A stretch of 64,000 nucleotides of DNA from an uncultured Flavobacteriaceae bacterium (GTDB lineage: Bacteria; Bacteroidota; Bacteroidia; Flavobacteriales; Flavobacteriaceae): contig CALJFB010000002.1 in the NCBI GenBank assembly GCA_938073895.1, forward strand, positions 1 to 64,000, in the 5' to 3' direction. Of the stretch, positions 49,804-59,814 are shown piece after piece; position 1 is the first letter of the stretch; every line of letters begins with the position of its first letter. Position numbers and translations under genes: made by a program. The notes beneath the pieces are model-generated. The model was not told the DNA's origin, made no database searches, and saw nothing but the letters and a program-made list of their open reading frames with translations.

Positions 49804-49854
49804 AATAAAACAGAAAAAGCGAACTCTTATGGAGTTCGCTTTTTCTGTTTTATT
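49804..49854. terminator. Bidirectional terminator with 23-bp perfect stem between convergent genes
   Basis: AATAAAACAGAAAAAGCGAACTC-ttatg-GAGTTCGCTTTTTCTGTTTTATT. Confidence 0.85.
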
Positions 49855-50010
49855 GTAACTTTTATTTATTGAAAAACAACAAGTTCTAAAGTTGAGCTGT
49901 TATAAACTTTATCCAAGAAATAATTAGATTCTGCCCAATAATTGCATGGATAGTGTAGAATAATAAAAGTAAAATAAAGGATTAACCAAATTAACAGTTA
50001 AACCAATAGC

Positions 50011-51297
50011 CTAATTTCCTAATTTCTTAGAGTAACGTTTATATAATTCTGTTTGATGTGTTTCTAGACTAAGATCTCTACCTTTAATAAATGCTTTTTC
50101 AAGTTTGTTAGTTCTCATATCTAAAGCATCGCCTTCACTTATAAAAAGCGTTGCATCTTTTCCAACTTCTAAAGAACCGACTTGATTGTCTATACCTAAA
50201 ATTTTAGCGGTATTTAATGTAATTAAACTTAAAGCAGTTTCTTTGTCTAAGCCATAAGCGGCGCAAGTTCCTGCTAAAAAAGGCAGATTTCTTGTGTTCA
50301 TACGTTCCATGTCTCCAGAGTTTTCTAAACCAACTAAAACACCAGACTTAACTAGCTTATTGGCTAATTTGTAAGGTAAGTCGTAATCGTTATCTGTGTT
50401 GTTAGGTAATGCGTGCGTTCTTTGTAAAAGTACAGGTACATTGTTTTCTTTTAAAAAACTGCTAACTAAATTAGCTTCGTATCCACCAACAATTACAATG
50501 TTATTTACATTGTTTTCTTTTGCAAAATTAACAGCATCTACAATTCCTTTTTCGTTATCTACATGAATAAATAAGGTTCTTTTTGCTGTTGTTAGCTCTA
50601 ATAACGCGTCAAAAGGTTTGTTATTTGTAGTGTTTTTAGCATTGTAAGCTTTAGCGTTACTAAAATAGCTTTTTAGTTCTTGCACTTGCTTTTTATAATT
50701 CTTGTTTATTTTTAAGGTAGACGCTTCACCAAGCCACCAACGTCCGCGAGAATACGTACTTGGCCAGTTTAAATGAATTCCATCGTTTTCCTTAATAATA
50801 GCATCTTCCCAGTTCCAAGCATCTAATTGTACAATAGATGATGTTCCCGAAATACGTCCACCACGAGGCGTAATTTGAGCCATTAAAACGCCATTTGGTC
50901 GCATAGATTCTACAACTTTACTTTCTGTGTTGTAAGCAATAATACTTCTAATATGTGGATTCATAGCGCCAACTTCGTCGTAATCGTTTGTAGCTCTAAC
51001 CGCATCAATTTCTGCTAAGCCTAAAGTACTATTAGGCGCAATAAATCCTGGGTAAACATGTTTTCCTTTAGCGTCTATAATTTTTCCTAGTCGCGCAATT
51101 CGTAGCATTGCGCTACCAACAAAAACAAGTTTTCCTTCTGAAAACATTATAAGAGAATTTTCTATAACTTGCCCGTTTCCTAAATGTGCAGTTGCACCTT
51201 CAATAGAAATTGGTTCGCTTTGTTTGGCTGCTGGTGTTTGTTGTGCTTTTGTTATAAATGTAATTAATAACAAAGCTATTATAGTTATGTTTTTCAT
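50011..51297 (-). CDS. Amidohydrolase-like protein
   Basis: 'GKIIDAKGKHVYPGFIAPNSTLGL', 'LNTAKILGIDNQVGSLEVGKDATLFISEGD'. Confidence 0.88.
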   Translation of the reverse strand: MKNITIIALLLITFITKAQQTPAAKQSEPISIEGATAHLGNGQVIENSLIMFSEGKLVFVGSAMLRIARLGKIIDAKGKHVYPGFIAPNSTLGLAEIDAVRATNDYDEVGAMNPHIRSIIAYNTESKVVESMRPNGVLMAQITPRGGRISGTSSIVQLDAWNWEDAIIKENDGIHLNWPSTYSRGRWWLGEASTLKINKNYKKQVQELKSYFSNAKAYNAKNTTNNKPFDALLELTTAKRTLFIHVDNEKGIVDAVNFAKENNVNNIVIVGGYEANLVSSFLKENNVPVLLQRTHALPNNTDNDYDLPYKLANKLVKSGVLVGLENSGDMERMNTRNLPFLAGTCAAYGLDKETALSLITLNTAKILGIDNQVGSLEVGKDATLFISEGDALDMRTNKLEKAFIKGRDLSLETHQTELYKRYSKKLGN

Positions 51298-51340
51298 ATG
51301 TGAAATTTTAAATTGAGTAATAAATTGAATATTTAAAAAG

Positions 51341-54334
51341 TTAATTGTGATCTATAGAATCGCAATGCAATAATTCTTTATTCTTTTTCTCAATAGGTTT
51401 TGTTTTTAAGCCTTTATGTTTAGCTTCAAGCATTAGGTTAGTTAACTCGTTTTTCTCTTTTTTAATAGCTTCTCGCATTAGTTTATCTTTTTCAATATCA
51501 AAATAAACAGCACCTTCAATTAGTGTTTTTTCGGCTTTAGAATAAATGGACATTGGATGGCCAGACCATAAAACTACATCGGCATCTTTTCCAACTTTTA
51601 AACTACCTACACGTTTATCTAAGTGTAATAATTTTGCAGGATTAAGTGTTACAAACTTCCAAGCATCTTCTTCGCTTACGTTACCATATTTTACACTTTT
51701 TGCAGCTTCTTGGTTAAGGCGTCTTGCCATTTCGGCATCGTCGCTATTAATAGCAACTGTAACACCAGCATTGTGCATAATAGCTGCATTGTAAGGAATA
51801 GCATCGTTTACTTCATATTTATAAGCCCACCAATCGCTAAATGTAGAACCACCAACATTGTGTTCTACCATTTTGTCGGCAACTTTATAACCTTCAAGAA
51901 TGTGTGTAAATGTGTTTATGTTAAAGTTAAATTGATCAGCAACTTTCATTAACATATTAATTTCGCTTTGCACGTAAGAATGACAGCTAATAAAACGTTC
52001 TTTATTTAAGATTTCTGCTAAAGTTTCTAACTCCACATCTTTTCTGTAGGGTTTTCCGCTTTTTTGTAAAGCATCATATTCTTTAGCTCGCTGAAAATAA
52101 TTAATATAAACCTGTTCTGCGCCCATTCTGGTTTGCGGAAAACGTGTGGTGTTATAATCGCCCCAATTACTTTGCTTAATGTTTTCACCTAGAGCAAATT
52201 TTATAAATTTAGGACTGTCTTTGTAAATTAATTGGTCTGCGGTTTGTCCCCATTTTAGTTTAATAATAGCAGATCTTCCGCCAATAGGATTTGCAGATCC
52301 GTGTAAAATTTGAATGCTTGTAACGCCACCAGCAAGATTTCTGTAAATATTAATGTCTTCGGCATCTACAACATCTTCAATAGTTACTTCTGCAGTGCTA
52401 TTATGTCCAGATTCGTTAACGCTAATTGTAGCAATATGAGAATGTTCGTCTATAATTCCAGCAGTAACGTGTTTTCCTGTGGCATCTATTACTGTTGCAC
52501 CATTTTCGGATAAATTTTTTCCAACTTTAGCAATTTTTCCGTTTTTAATTAAAACATCTGTTTTTTCTAGAATACCATCTTTTTCGTTAGTCCAAACTGT
52601 TGCGTTTTTAAACAAAATAGTTTCTTGTTGTGGGACACTATTTAATCCGTAAGCCATATTTGGATAGGTTATCGGAAATAATTTTGGTGCAGCTTCATCA
52701 GCCACTTTTTTAGCTTCATCTTTAGTAGTAGCTTCTAATTCTTTTTTATTAGCTGTAAAGGTAGAAGTCGTGCCATCTGGAAAATAAACTTTACCAGAAA
52801 ACGTTGTTTTTGATTTTATATGAGATGTGAAACGGATAAATTCTTTTTTAGTTGAATCTTTTGTTGGTATCATTAATTGCATCCAATCGTTATTGAAACT
52901 TATAGTAGCATCAAAATTATCTGTATTGTTTGCAAATGAAGCTTTTAGTTTTTCAATTTTACCTTTAATATTTAGGGTTAACGAATCGTTTTTTAATAAA
53001 AAATGATTTGAGCTAATAGAGTATTCGCCTCTTAAGTCTTTTGTGTCTATAGCGTTTATATCGTGTCTTTGACCTGTAATCCAGTTTTGATATAATGTTG
53101 TTTTCTTATCAAAAATATCGCCAGAAGTAATTAAAAAGTTAGCGTAAGCACCAGTTTTAAGTTGACCTAATTCTTTAGATTTTCCAATAATAGAAGCTGG
53201 AATTGTAGTTAAAGCTTCTAATGCTTTTGTTTTGTTTAAACCGTAAGAAATAGCTTTTAGTAATTGCGTATTAAAGGTTTCAACCTTTTTTAAATTATGA
53301 GTAGTTAAAGCAAATGTAATATTATTGTCTGCTAATATTTTAGGATTACTAGGCGCTTGGTTCCATTCGCGTAGGTCTTCTAAATCTACATCTCTTGCTA
53401 ATAATGGATCTTCCATATCAAATGCATCTGGAAAATTTATAGGTACAATTAATTTTGCATTGGTGTTTTTAATTTGATTTACCAATTCGTATTCAAATCC
53501 GCCAGCAACAAAAACATATTGCGTATTAAACTGATCACCAATTTTATCTATACGAAGAATGTTGTTTTTATCTGAAGCATCAAAAAACTGAACTTCATTT
53601 TTATTATCTAAAAACGCTTGTAATGCGCGGTCTTTTACAGACATATTTCCAGTAGCATACCAATTAGCATCGTAATTAAACTGGCGTAATAAGGCAAAAG
53701 TTCCCATTATAGATGTTGGGTAAGATTGCTTTGTAGTTTTACTTCTTGACGTGCTGTAAAACATTCCAGAATTATCGTCTAATAAACGTTTAGAATTGTC
53801 TGCCTTATTAGTTAAAGCTACTAAAAGTCCAGAGCCTTGCATAATTCCGTCGTCTACGTGCGTATTAACTACACCAAATCCTGCTTTTTGAAGTGTTTTG
53901 GCTTTAGAGTTATCAAATTTAAAATGATTAATAGCTTTAACATCTGGTCGCATATGGTCGTTCCAATAATAACCTTTTCGCTTTGCATTGTATTGTGGCG
54001 AGTAATTACCATTAGAATTAAAAGGTGTTATACTTGTCCCAAAATCCGAATAGATATCTATAAATGATGGATAAATGCTTTTGCCTTTTAAATCTACAAT
54101 AACACTATTTTTAGGAGTAGTTACGTTAGCTCCAGAAGCTATAACTTTATCGTCTTTAATAACCAAAGTTCCGTTTTCTACAACTTGCGTTGGTGTAATG
54201 TATATTTTAGCGTTGGTAAAAACTGTATAATTTTTGGTATTTGTTTTTACGCCATCGTTTTTCGGAATGTAATCTTGAGAGAATCCAAGCGTTGTAAAGC
54301 TTAAAAGTCCGCAGAATAGAAGTTTTTTTATCAT
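51341..54334 (-). CDS. Large amidohydrolase with two amidohydrolase-like modules
   Basis: Second module 'IDATGKHVTAGIIDEHSHIA...NPAKLLHLDKRVGSLKVGKDADVVLWSGHPM'; first module degenerate. Confidence 0.9.
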   Translation of the reverse strand: MIKKLLFCGLLSFTTLGFSQDYIPKNDGVKTNTKNYTVFTNAKIYITPTQVVENGTLVIKDDKVIASGANVTTPKNSVIVDLKGKSIYPSFIDIYSDFGTSITPFNSNGNYSPQYNAKRKGYYWNDHMRPDVKAINHFKFDNSKAKTLQKAGFGVVNTHVDDGIMQGSGLLVALTNKADNSKRLLDDNSGMFYSTSRSKTTKQSYPTSIMGTFALLRQFNYDANWYATGNMSVKDRALQAFLDNKNEVQFFDASDKNNILRIDKIGDQFNTQYVFVAGGFEYELVNQIKNTNAKLIVPINFPDAFDMEDPLLARDVDLEDLREWNQAPSNPKILADNNITFALTTHNLKKVETFNTQLLKAISYGLNKTKALEALTTIPASIIGKSKELGQLKTGAYANFLITSGDIFDKKTTLYQNWITGQRHDINAIDTKDLRGEYSISSNHFLLKNDSLTLNIKGKIEKLKASFANNTDNFDATISFNNDWMQLMIPTKDSTKKEFIRFTSHIKSKTTFSGKVYFPDGTTSTFTANKKELEATTKDEAKKVADEAAPKLFPITYPNMAYGLNSVPQQETILFKNATVWTNEKDGILEKTDVLIKNGKIAKVGKNLSENGATVIDATGKHVTAGIIDEHSHIATISVNESGHNSTAEVTIEDVVDAEDINIYRNLAGGVTSIQILHGSANPIGGRSAIIKLKWGQTADQLIYKDSPKFIKFALGENIKQSNWGDYNTTRFPQTRMGAEQVYINYFQRAKEYDALQKSGKPYRKDVELETLAEILNKERFISCHSYVQSEINMLMKVADQFNFNINTFTHILEGYKVADKMVEHNVGGSTFSDWWAYKYEVNDAIPYNAAIMHNAGVTVAINSDDAEMARRLNQEAAKSVKYGNVSEEDAWKFVTLNPAKLLHLDKRVGSLKVGKDADVVLWSGHPMSIYSKAEKTLIEGAVYFDIEKDKLMREAIKKEKNELTNLMLEAKHKGLKTKPIEKKNKELLHCDSIDHN

Positions 54335-54492
54335 AAAATTATGGTTCTTATTGGTAGATAGTATGTATTGGTTTTTATTAGAATTACAGAATACAACTTA
54401 TAAAGTGTTGTATTATAGATATAATAAATTTATTTAGAAATTGTGTTTTGTAAACCAAAACAATTCATCTAAAAAATTTTTTTAAATATACT

Positions 54493-55560
54493 TTATATTT
54501 TCTGTTCTATAAAATAATTAACATATAGTGCGACTACATAGCTATAACTTTCTATACCTTTAGATTGATTATTAGCTTTTAGAAATGTATTGTACGTTTT
54601 TTTAAAAACGGGTTCTGATATGTTTTTATGTTTATCCCAAAAGGTGCTTACTTCTTTATAATTAGCATAAATTCCTGGATTTATAGTTTTTGCAACTTCT
54701 ACATATAAATCCGGATTACGTTTATAGATTTCTGCCAAACAATGTCTTAAAGCAAACGTGTAACCCGAATAATTAAAATAGGCGTTTGGATGGTTTATAG
54801 AGGCAAGATAACCAATAAAATTAGCTTCGTTTTCTGCTGCATAACCTAATTGATGTGCAACTTCGTGCGCACAAGTGGTTGGATATTTATAAATAGGAAT
54901 TAAGCTATTTGGTTGCGCTTCGTTTGTAAATGGATTTAAGTAACCGCTAAAACCCATTAGTGTTAATGGATAGCTAAATAATGAATTTTTTATGCTACTA
55001 ACACTATAATCTAACTGCGGATAGGTTTCTTTTAAAACATTATATCCTAAATGCGTATTATTAATTACAAAAGCTTTATCAAACGGAAAATCCACTTTTA
55101 ATGTATCGTTTTTTGATAATTTAGAATGAAGTGTATTCGATTCTGAAATTAATATTTTAGTAACCTTAACTAACTGTTCTGTAGTGTAATCTGCCTTTAG
55201 ATTTAAGTTTTCGTGAAGCGGTTTTCTGTAGTAATTAAAAGCCCAAAGTACGTTAAAAGCTAAATAAAATATACTAATAGCAGCAAAAATATCTAAAAAC
55301 CAATGTAAAGTGTCCTTGTAAATTCGTTTTATATTTTTAATAAACCAATAAATGGCGCATAAGCTAGTTACGGTATAAAAAACGTCTCCAAAAGAAAAAG
55401 GAATCCAGCCCAAACTAAAGTGTAATAATTTAGAGATAATTGGATATATTCCATTACTGTAATAGGTTTCTACAGTTTCTGGGAAATAAGAAATTAGCTT
55501 TATAATTAGTAATGTAGGAATTATAAGTAAAGCTAAAACAAGCGATTTTCTTTTTGGCAT
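54493..55560 (-). CDS. DUF3810 domain-containing membrane-bound metalloprotease-like protein
   Basis: 'TTCAHEVAHQLGYAAENEANFIGYLA' zinc-protease-like motif; N-terminal TMs. Confidence 0.85.
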   Translation of the reverse strand: MPKRKSLVLALLIIPTLLIIKLISYFPETVETYYSNGIYPIISKLLHFSLGWIPFSFGDVFYTVTSLCAIYWFIKNIKRIYKDTLHWFLDIFAAISIFYLAFNVLWAFNYYRKPLHENLNLKADYTTEQLVKVTKILISESNTLHSKLSKNDTLKVDFPFDKAFVINNTHLGYNVLKETYPQLDYSVSSIKNSLFSYPLTLMGFSGYLNPFTNEAQPNSLIPIYKYPTTCAHEVAHQLGYAAENEANFIGYLASINHPNAYFNYSGYTFALRHCLAEIYKRNPDLYVEVAKTINPGIYANYKEVSTFWDKHKNISEPVFKKTYNTFLKANNQSKGIESYSYVVALYVNYFIEQKI

Positions 55561-55634
55561 ATTTCAAAAATAAGAAATGTTTGCAACAATCGTTTTCTAT
55601 TAATTACCTTTGTTTGAAATTTAAATAGAAAAAA

Positions 55635-57098
55635 ATGAGTCAAGAAGTTAGAGCTTTAGAGCCAAAAGCACTTTGGAATAAATTTGCAGATTTAAATGCT
55701 GTGCCAAGACCTTCAAAAAAAGAAGAACGCGTTATTCAATTTATGAAAGACTTTGGTGCAAATTTAGGATTAGAGGTTATTGAAGATGAGGTTGGAAATG
55801 TAATTATTAAAAAACCGGCAACTTCTGGAATGGAAAATCGTAAAACCATTGTAATGCAATCGCATTTAGATATGGTTCATCAAAAAAATAACGACACAGA
55901 TTTCGATTTTGATACGCAAGGTATTGAAATGAAAATAGAAGGCGATTGGGTAAAAGCTAACGGAACAACTTTAGGTGCAGACAATGGTTTAGGTGTTGCA
56001 ACTATTATGGCAATTCTAGAAAGTACAGCTATTGTGCATCCTGCAATAGAAGCTTTATTTACTATAGATGAAGAAACTGGAATGACAGGTGCAATGGGCT
56101 TAAAAGGCGGTTTACTTACAGGTGAAATTCTTTTAAACTTAGATACAGAAGAAGATGACGAGATTGGTGTTGGTTGCGCTGGTGGCGTAGATGTTACTGC
56201 AACAAGAACTTACAAGCAAGAAGAAACACCAGAATTTAAAAAAGGATATACAATAACGGTTAAAGGATTACAAGGTGGACATTCTGGAATGGAAATTATT
56301 ACAGGTCTAGGAAACGCTAACAAAATTATGAACCGTTTATTATTTGATGGTTTTGAAAATTTTGGTTTACGTATTTCTGAAATAAATGGTGGAAGCTTAC
56401 GTAATGCTATCCCAAGAGAAAGTACTGCAATAGTTGCTATAGATGCGGTTCATGAAGCTGCTTTTTTAAGCGAAATGAATGCTTTAGCTGAAACCATTAA
56501 AATTGAAAATAAAACTTTAGAACCAGATTTTACTGTTGTAATAGAAGCCTCCGAAACACCAGAATTTATTATGGATCTAGGTATTCAAGAAGGTATTACA
56601 AGAGCACTATATTCAGCATTAAATGGTGTGTATAGAATGAGCGCAGATATTCCTGGTTTAGTAGAAACATCTAATAACATTGCAAGAGTAATTATAAAAG
56701 ATGGCGCTATTAAAATTGGATGTTTAACACGTAGTTCTGTAGAAAGTGCAAAATTAGATTTAGCAAATGTGTTAAGAGCAACTTTTGAATTAACAGGTTG
56801 CGAGGTTGAACTTTCTGGAGATTATCCAGGTTGGACACCAAATATGGATTCGTCTATATTAAAAGTGTTGTCTTCTTTATACGAAAAATTAAATGGCGAA
56901 AAAGCACACGTTGCTGCTTGTCATGCAGGTTTAGAATGCGGTATTTTAGGACAAAATTATCCAGATATGGAAATGATTAGTTTTGGGCCAACCATAAAAG
57001 GAGCTCATTCTCCAGACGAACGCGCAAGTATTTCTTCAGCTAAAAAATATTGGAACTTTGTTTTAGAGATTTTAAAAGAAATTCCTGTTAAAGGATAA
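55635..57098 (+). CDS. pepD: Aminoacyl-histidine dipeptidase
   Basis: 'QSHLDMVHQKN', 'TTLGADNGLGVA', 'DEETGMTGAMGL'. Confidence 0.95.
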   Translation: MSQEVRALEPKALWNKFADLNAVPRPSKKEERVIQFMKDFGANLGLEVIEDEVGNVIIKKPATSGMENRKTIVMQSHLDMVHQKNNDTDFDFDTQGIEMKIEGDWVKANGTTLGADNGLGVATIMAILESTAIVHPAIEALFTIDEETGMTGAMGLKGGLLTGEILLNLDTEEDDEIGVGCAGGVDVTATRTYKQEETPEFKKGYTITVKGLQGGHSGMEIITGLGNANKIMNRLLFDGFENFGLRISEINGGSLRNAIPRESTAIVAIDAVHEAAFLSEMNALAETIKIENKTLEPDFTVVIEASETPEFIMDLGIQEGITRALYSALNGVYRMSADIPGLVETSNNIARVIIKDGAIKIGCLTRSSVESAKLDLANVLRATFELTGCEVELSGDYPGWTPNMDSSILKVLSSLYEKLNGEKAHVAACHAGLECGILGQNYPDMEMISFGPTIKGAHSPDERASISSAKKYWNFVLEILKEIPVKG

Positions 57099-57180
57099 TG
57101 TAATATTTAGTTAATTTTAAAGTTCATTAATTTAGTTATACATTAAATTAATTGTAATTAATATAAATTGGTAACAAATA

Positions 57181-57214
57181 AAAAAGGCCTCACTAAACAT
57201 AGTGAGGCCTTTTT
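57181..57214. terminator. Bidirectional terminator
   Basis: AAAAAGGCCTCACTA-aaca-TAGTGAGGCCTTTTT. Confidence 0.85.
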
Positions 57215-57232
57215 ATAAAAACGTATGTTGTT

Positions 57233-58750
57233 TTAAAGACTAAATCCTAAACTCAAAGTAATATTTGAGATTTTACGATCTAGTGCAGCAGCATCTGTTA
57301 AACCAATATTATATAAAGATTGATTTCTGTCTTGTTGTGCAGTATCGTAGGTTAAATCTAATTTTGTATTCCCAAAATTATAGCCTAAGCCTAAAGAGTA
57401 GCCAGATAAATCACCAATAGTAGTTTTGTTTTTATAAGGACTTTCTTCAAATCTATATCCAGCTCTTAAACTTACTTGGTTAATTTTATATTCGCCTCCA
57501 ATTTTATATGTATTAGCAGCCGTTAACTGATCTTTAATGGTGTTATTTTGCTCAGAGAAATAAGCGTCAGATTTTGGTTTAAATTTAGTGTTTCCGTAGT
57601 TTTTTCTTCCATAATCAAAACTAATTAATCCCGATTTTCCAAAAATGTAAGCTAAACTTCCTGTAAAACTACTAGGTGTTTGTAATCTATATCTTGGGAA
57701 AATATTTACAATTCTTGGATCTACAATTTGTAGTAAATTAGATCCAGATTCTTCTCTAAGTGTTTCTAAAGATTGTGTTGTTTGGTCTTCTATAGTATAC
57801 CAAGTAGGCGAGCTGTATGTTAAACCTAGTCTAACTTCTTTACTAAGCTTAATTATAGAACCTAGTTGAAAAGAAAAGCCATTTCCAATAGTAGTTAAAT
57901 CATTTTGAAAAGCCACTTGTTTTATAGTACCACCATTATTGTTTTCTTCGAATAAAAATGTAGAACGCTCGTAATTTAAAAAGTGAGAATTTAAGTTTAA
58001 CCCAAAGTAAAATTTGTCCGTGTATTGCGTCGCAAAATTAAAGGCTAGTTTACCATTATAGCCAGTAGAAGCATAGCTGTATTCTTGTTTATAATTCCCT
58101 GCAGCTATGTTTGATGTATATAATGTATTATCATCGTCTGCAGTGTTAGGCTCTAAGATGTAAGAATCATACCCTAAATAAGCTTGCTGGTATTGACTTC
58201 CGTAAGCAGATCCAATTGCAGAGTAAGCATCTGATGTGCTTTCTCCAGGAAATGCCGAAATTTGATCTAAACGTAAACCTTGCGCATTTTGTAAAAAGTA
58301 GTTACCAATTGAATTATTTGTGTTATTACCATAAGCTTTCCAATTGTTATTAAAATCTCCTGTTCTATCATAAGCTAGACCTAATGTAAATTTTTTGAAT
58401 TTTGAAGCTTCATTGTTATGTTTAAAAACAAATGCTGCGCCACCTTGCGATAAGTCTATATTACTATCTTTATTAGTGTTTTGTGTACCAAAAAAAGAGG
58501 TTTCGTTTTTCTTTCCATTAAGACCTAAAGTAAAAGAGGCATGACTAGAGTTAAAAATTGCAGATCCTGCAGGGTTAATACTAACTGCACTCATGTCTCC
58601 GCCAAGTGCTCCAAAAGCACCGCTTAAAGCTCTAAAACGTGCTGAACCTTGAATGTCTGAATCTCCATAACGTAATGCATCAGTTATGTTTTGAGCATAT
58701 ATGGTTGAAGCTAAAAATAAACTTCCAATTGTGAATAATATTTTTTTCAT
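57233..58750 (-). CDS. OmpP1/FadL-like outer membrane protein
   Basis: 'ITDALRYGDSDIQGSARFRALSGAFGALGGDMSAVSINPAGSAIF'; C-terminal aromatic beta-strand. Confidence 0.88.
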   Translation of the reverse strand: MKKILFTIGSLFLASTIYAQNITDALRYGDSDIQGSARFRALSGAFGALGGDMSAVSINPAGSAIFNSSHASFTLGLNGKKNETSFFGTQNTNKDSNIDLSQGGAAFVFKHNNEASKFKKFTLGLAYDRTGDFNNNWKAYGNNTNNSIGNYFLQNAQGLRLDQISAFPGESTSDAYSAIGSAYGSQYQQAYLGYDSYILEPNTADDDNTLYTSNIAAGNYKQEYSYASTGYNGKLAFNFATQYTDKFYFGLNLNSHFLNYERSTFLFEENNNGGTIKQVAFQNDLTTIGNGFSFQLGSIIKLSKEVRLGLTYSSPTWYTIEDQTTQSLETLREESGSNLLQIVDPRIVNIFPRYRLQTPSSFTGSLAYIFGKSGLISFDYGRKNYGNTKFKPKSDAYFSEQNNTIKDQLTAANTYKIGGEYKINQVSLRAGYRFEESPYKNKTTIGDLSGYSLGLGYNFGNTKLDLTYDTAQQDRNQSLYNIGLTDAAALDRKISNITLSLGFSL

Positions 58751-58775
58751 AACAATTATTTGAGGTTAACTAGAC

Positions 58776-59711
58776 TTATCTAGGTCTTCTTGAACTTGAG
58801 CTACTTCGAGTTGAAGAACCTCTAAAGCTACCACTAGATCTTGGACTTGAGTAAGATCTTGGTGTGCTTGTTCTAGGTGTACTAGTTCTAGGAGTGCTTG
58901 TTCTAGGTCTAGTTGTATTCGTTCTGGGTCTAGTAGTGTTTGTTCTAGGTCTTGTTGTATTTGTTCTTGGTCTAGTTGTACTAGTTCTAGGACGTGTTGT
59001 ATTTGTTCTTGGTCTAGTTGTATTAGTTCTAGGACGTGTTGATATACTAGTTCTTGGTCTTGTTAACGAGTTGTTTCTAGCGCCTAAATAGCTGTTACCT
59101 AATCTTGCATTGTTTCTGTAACCATTAGAGTAAGCGTAACTACGTCCGTAGTAGCCGTATCCATAACCAAATCCGTTATAAGGATTTCCGTAGAAACCAC
59201 CACCATAAAATCCGTTATTCCAACCCCAATTATTCCATCCAAACCCATAATTCCAACCAAAACCTTGGTTCCAGCCCCAGTTGTTCCATCCAAACCCATA
59301 ATTCCAACCAAAACCTTGGTTCCAACCCCAATTATTCCAACCATTGTTCCAGTTATTATTCCAGCCGTTCTCGTAATAATTTACAGTTATATTTGTGTTA
59401 TCTTCTCCCCAACTTCCATTTTGGTTATTAGTGTTTGTATTGTTTTCGTAATTTTCTACATCTGTAAACGTTTCATCGGTTTCAGGATATAATTCAACTT
59501 CATTAGATTTTTCTCTAAAATAGTTGCTGTAATAGTTAGAATTATCTTCTTCAATATTTTCAATTATAACAGTTTTTTGTGGTTCTTCTCCATAAATACC
59601 ATCGTTATCTTGACCAACGTATTGATAAGATCCACAAGACGTCATACTTAAAAGCACTGCTAAGCCTAGTAAATACCATGTTTTTGTTGTAAAGTGATTA
59701 ATATATTTCAT
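58776..59711 (-). CDS. Low-complexity lipoprotein with W/N/G-rich 17-aa repeats and TRPRTNT 7-aa repeats
   Basis: Probable start MKYINHF at 59711; lipobox 'LSMTSCGS'; repeats 'GFGWNYGFGWNNWGWNQ' and 'TRPRTNT'. Confidence 0.85.
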   Translation of the reverse strand: MKYINHFTTKTWYLLGLAVLLSMTSCGSYQYVGQDNDGIYGEEPQKTVIIENIEEDNSNYYSNYFREKSNEVELYPETDETFTDVENYENNTNTNNQNGSWGEDNTNITVNYYENGWNNNWNNGWNNWGWNQGFGWNYGFGWNNWGWNQGFGWNYGFGWNNWGWNNGFYGGGFYGNPYNGFGYGYGYYGRSYAYSNGYRNNARLGNSYLGARNNSLTRPRTSISTRPRTNTTRPRTNTTRPRTSTTRPRTNTTRPRTNTTRPRTNTTRPRTSTPRTSTPRTSTPRSYSSPRSSGSFRGSSTRSSSSSRRPR

Positions 59712-59814
59712 AACGCAATAGTTTTTTATTGTTGAACATAACAAAAATAGTTAGTTTTGTCCAAAGATTTCTAACATTTAACAATATCACAATATTTGTG
59801 CCAAAACACTGTGT

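Noticed and set aside
58864-59091. Plus-strand ORF 'MLVLGVLVLGVLVLG...'
   Set aside because: Antisense readout of the 21-bp TRPRTNT repeat array, not an independent hydrophobic protein.
59099-59492. Overlapping ORFs on both strands in the W/N/G repeat
   Set aside because: Alternative-frame readings of the repeat-rich lipoprotein gene.
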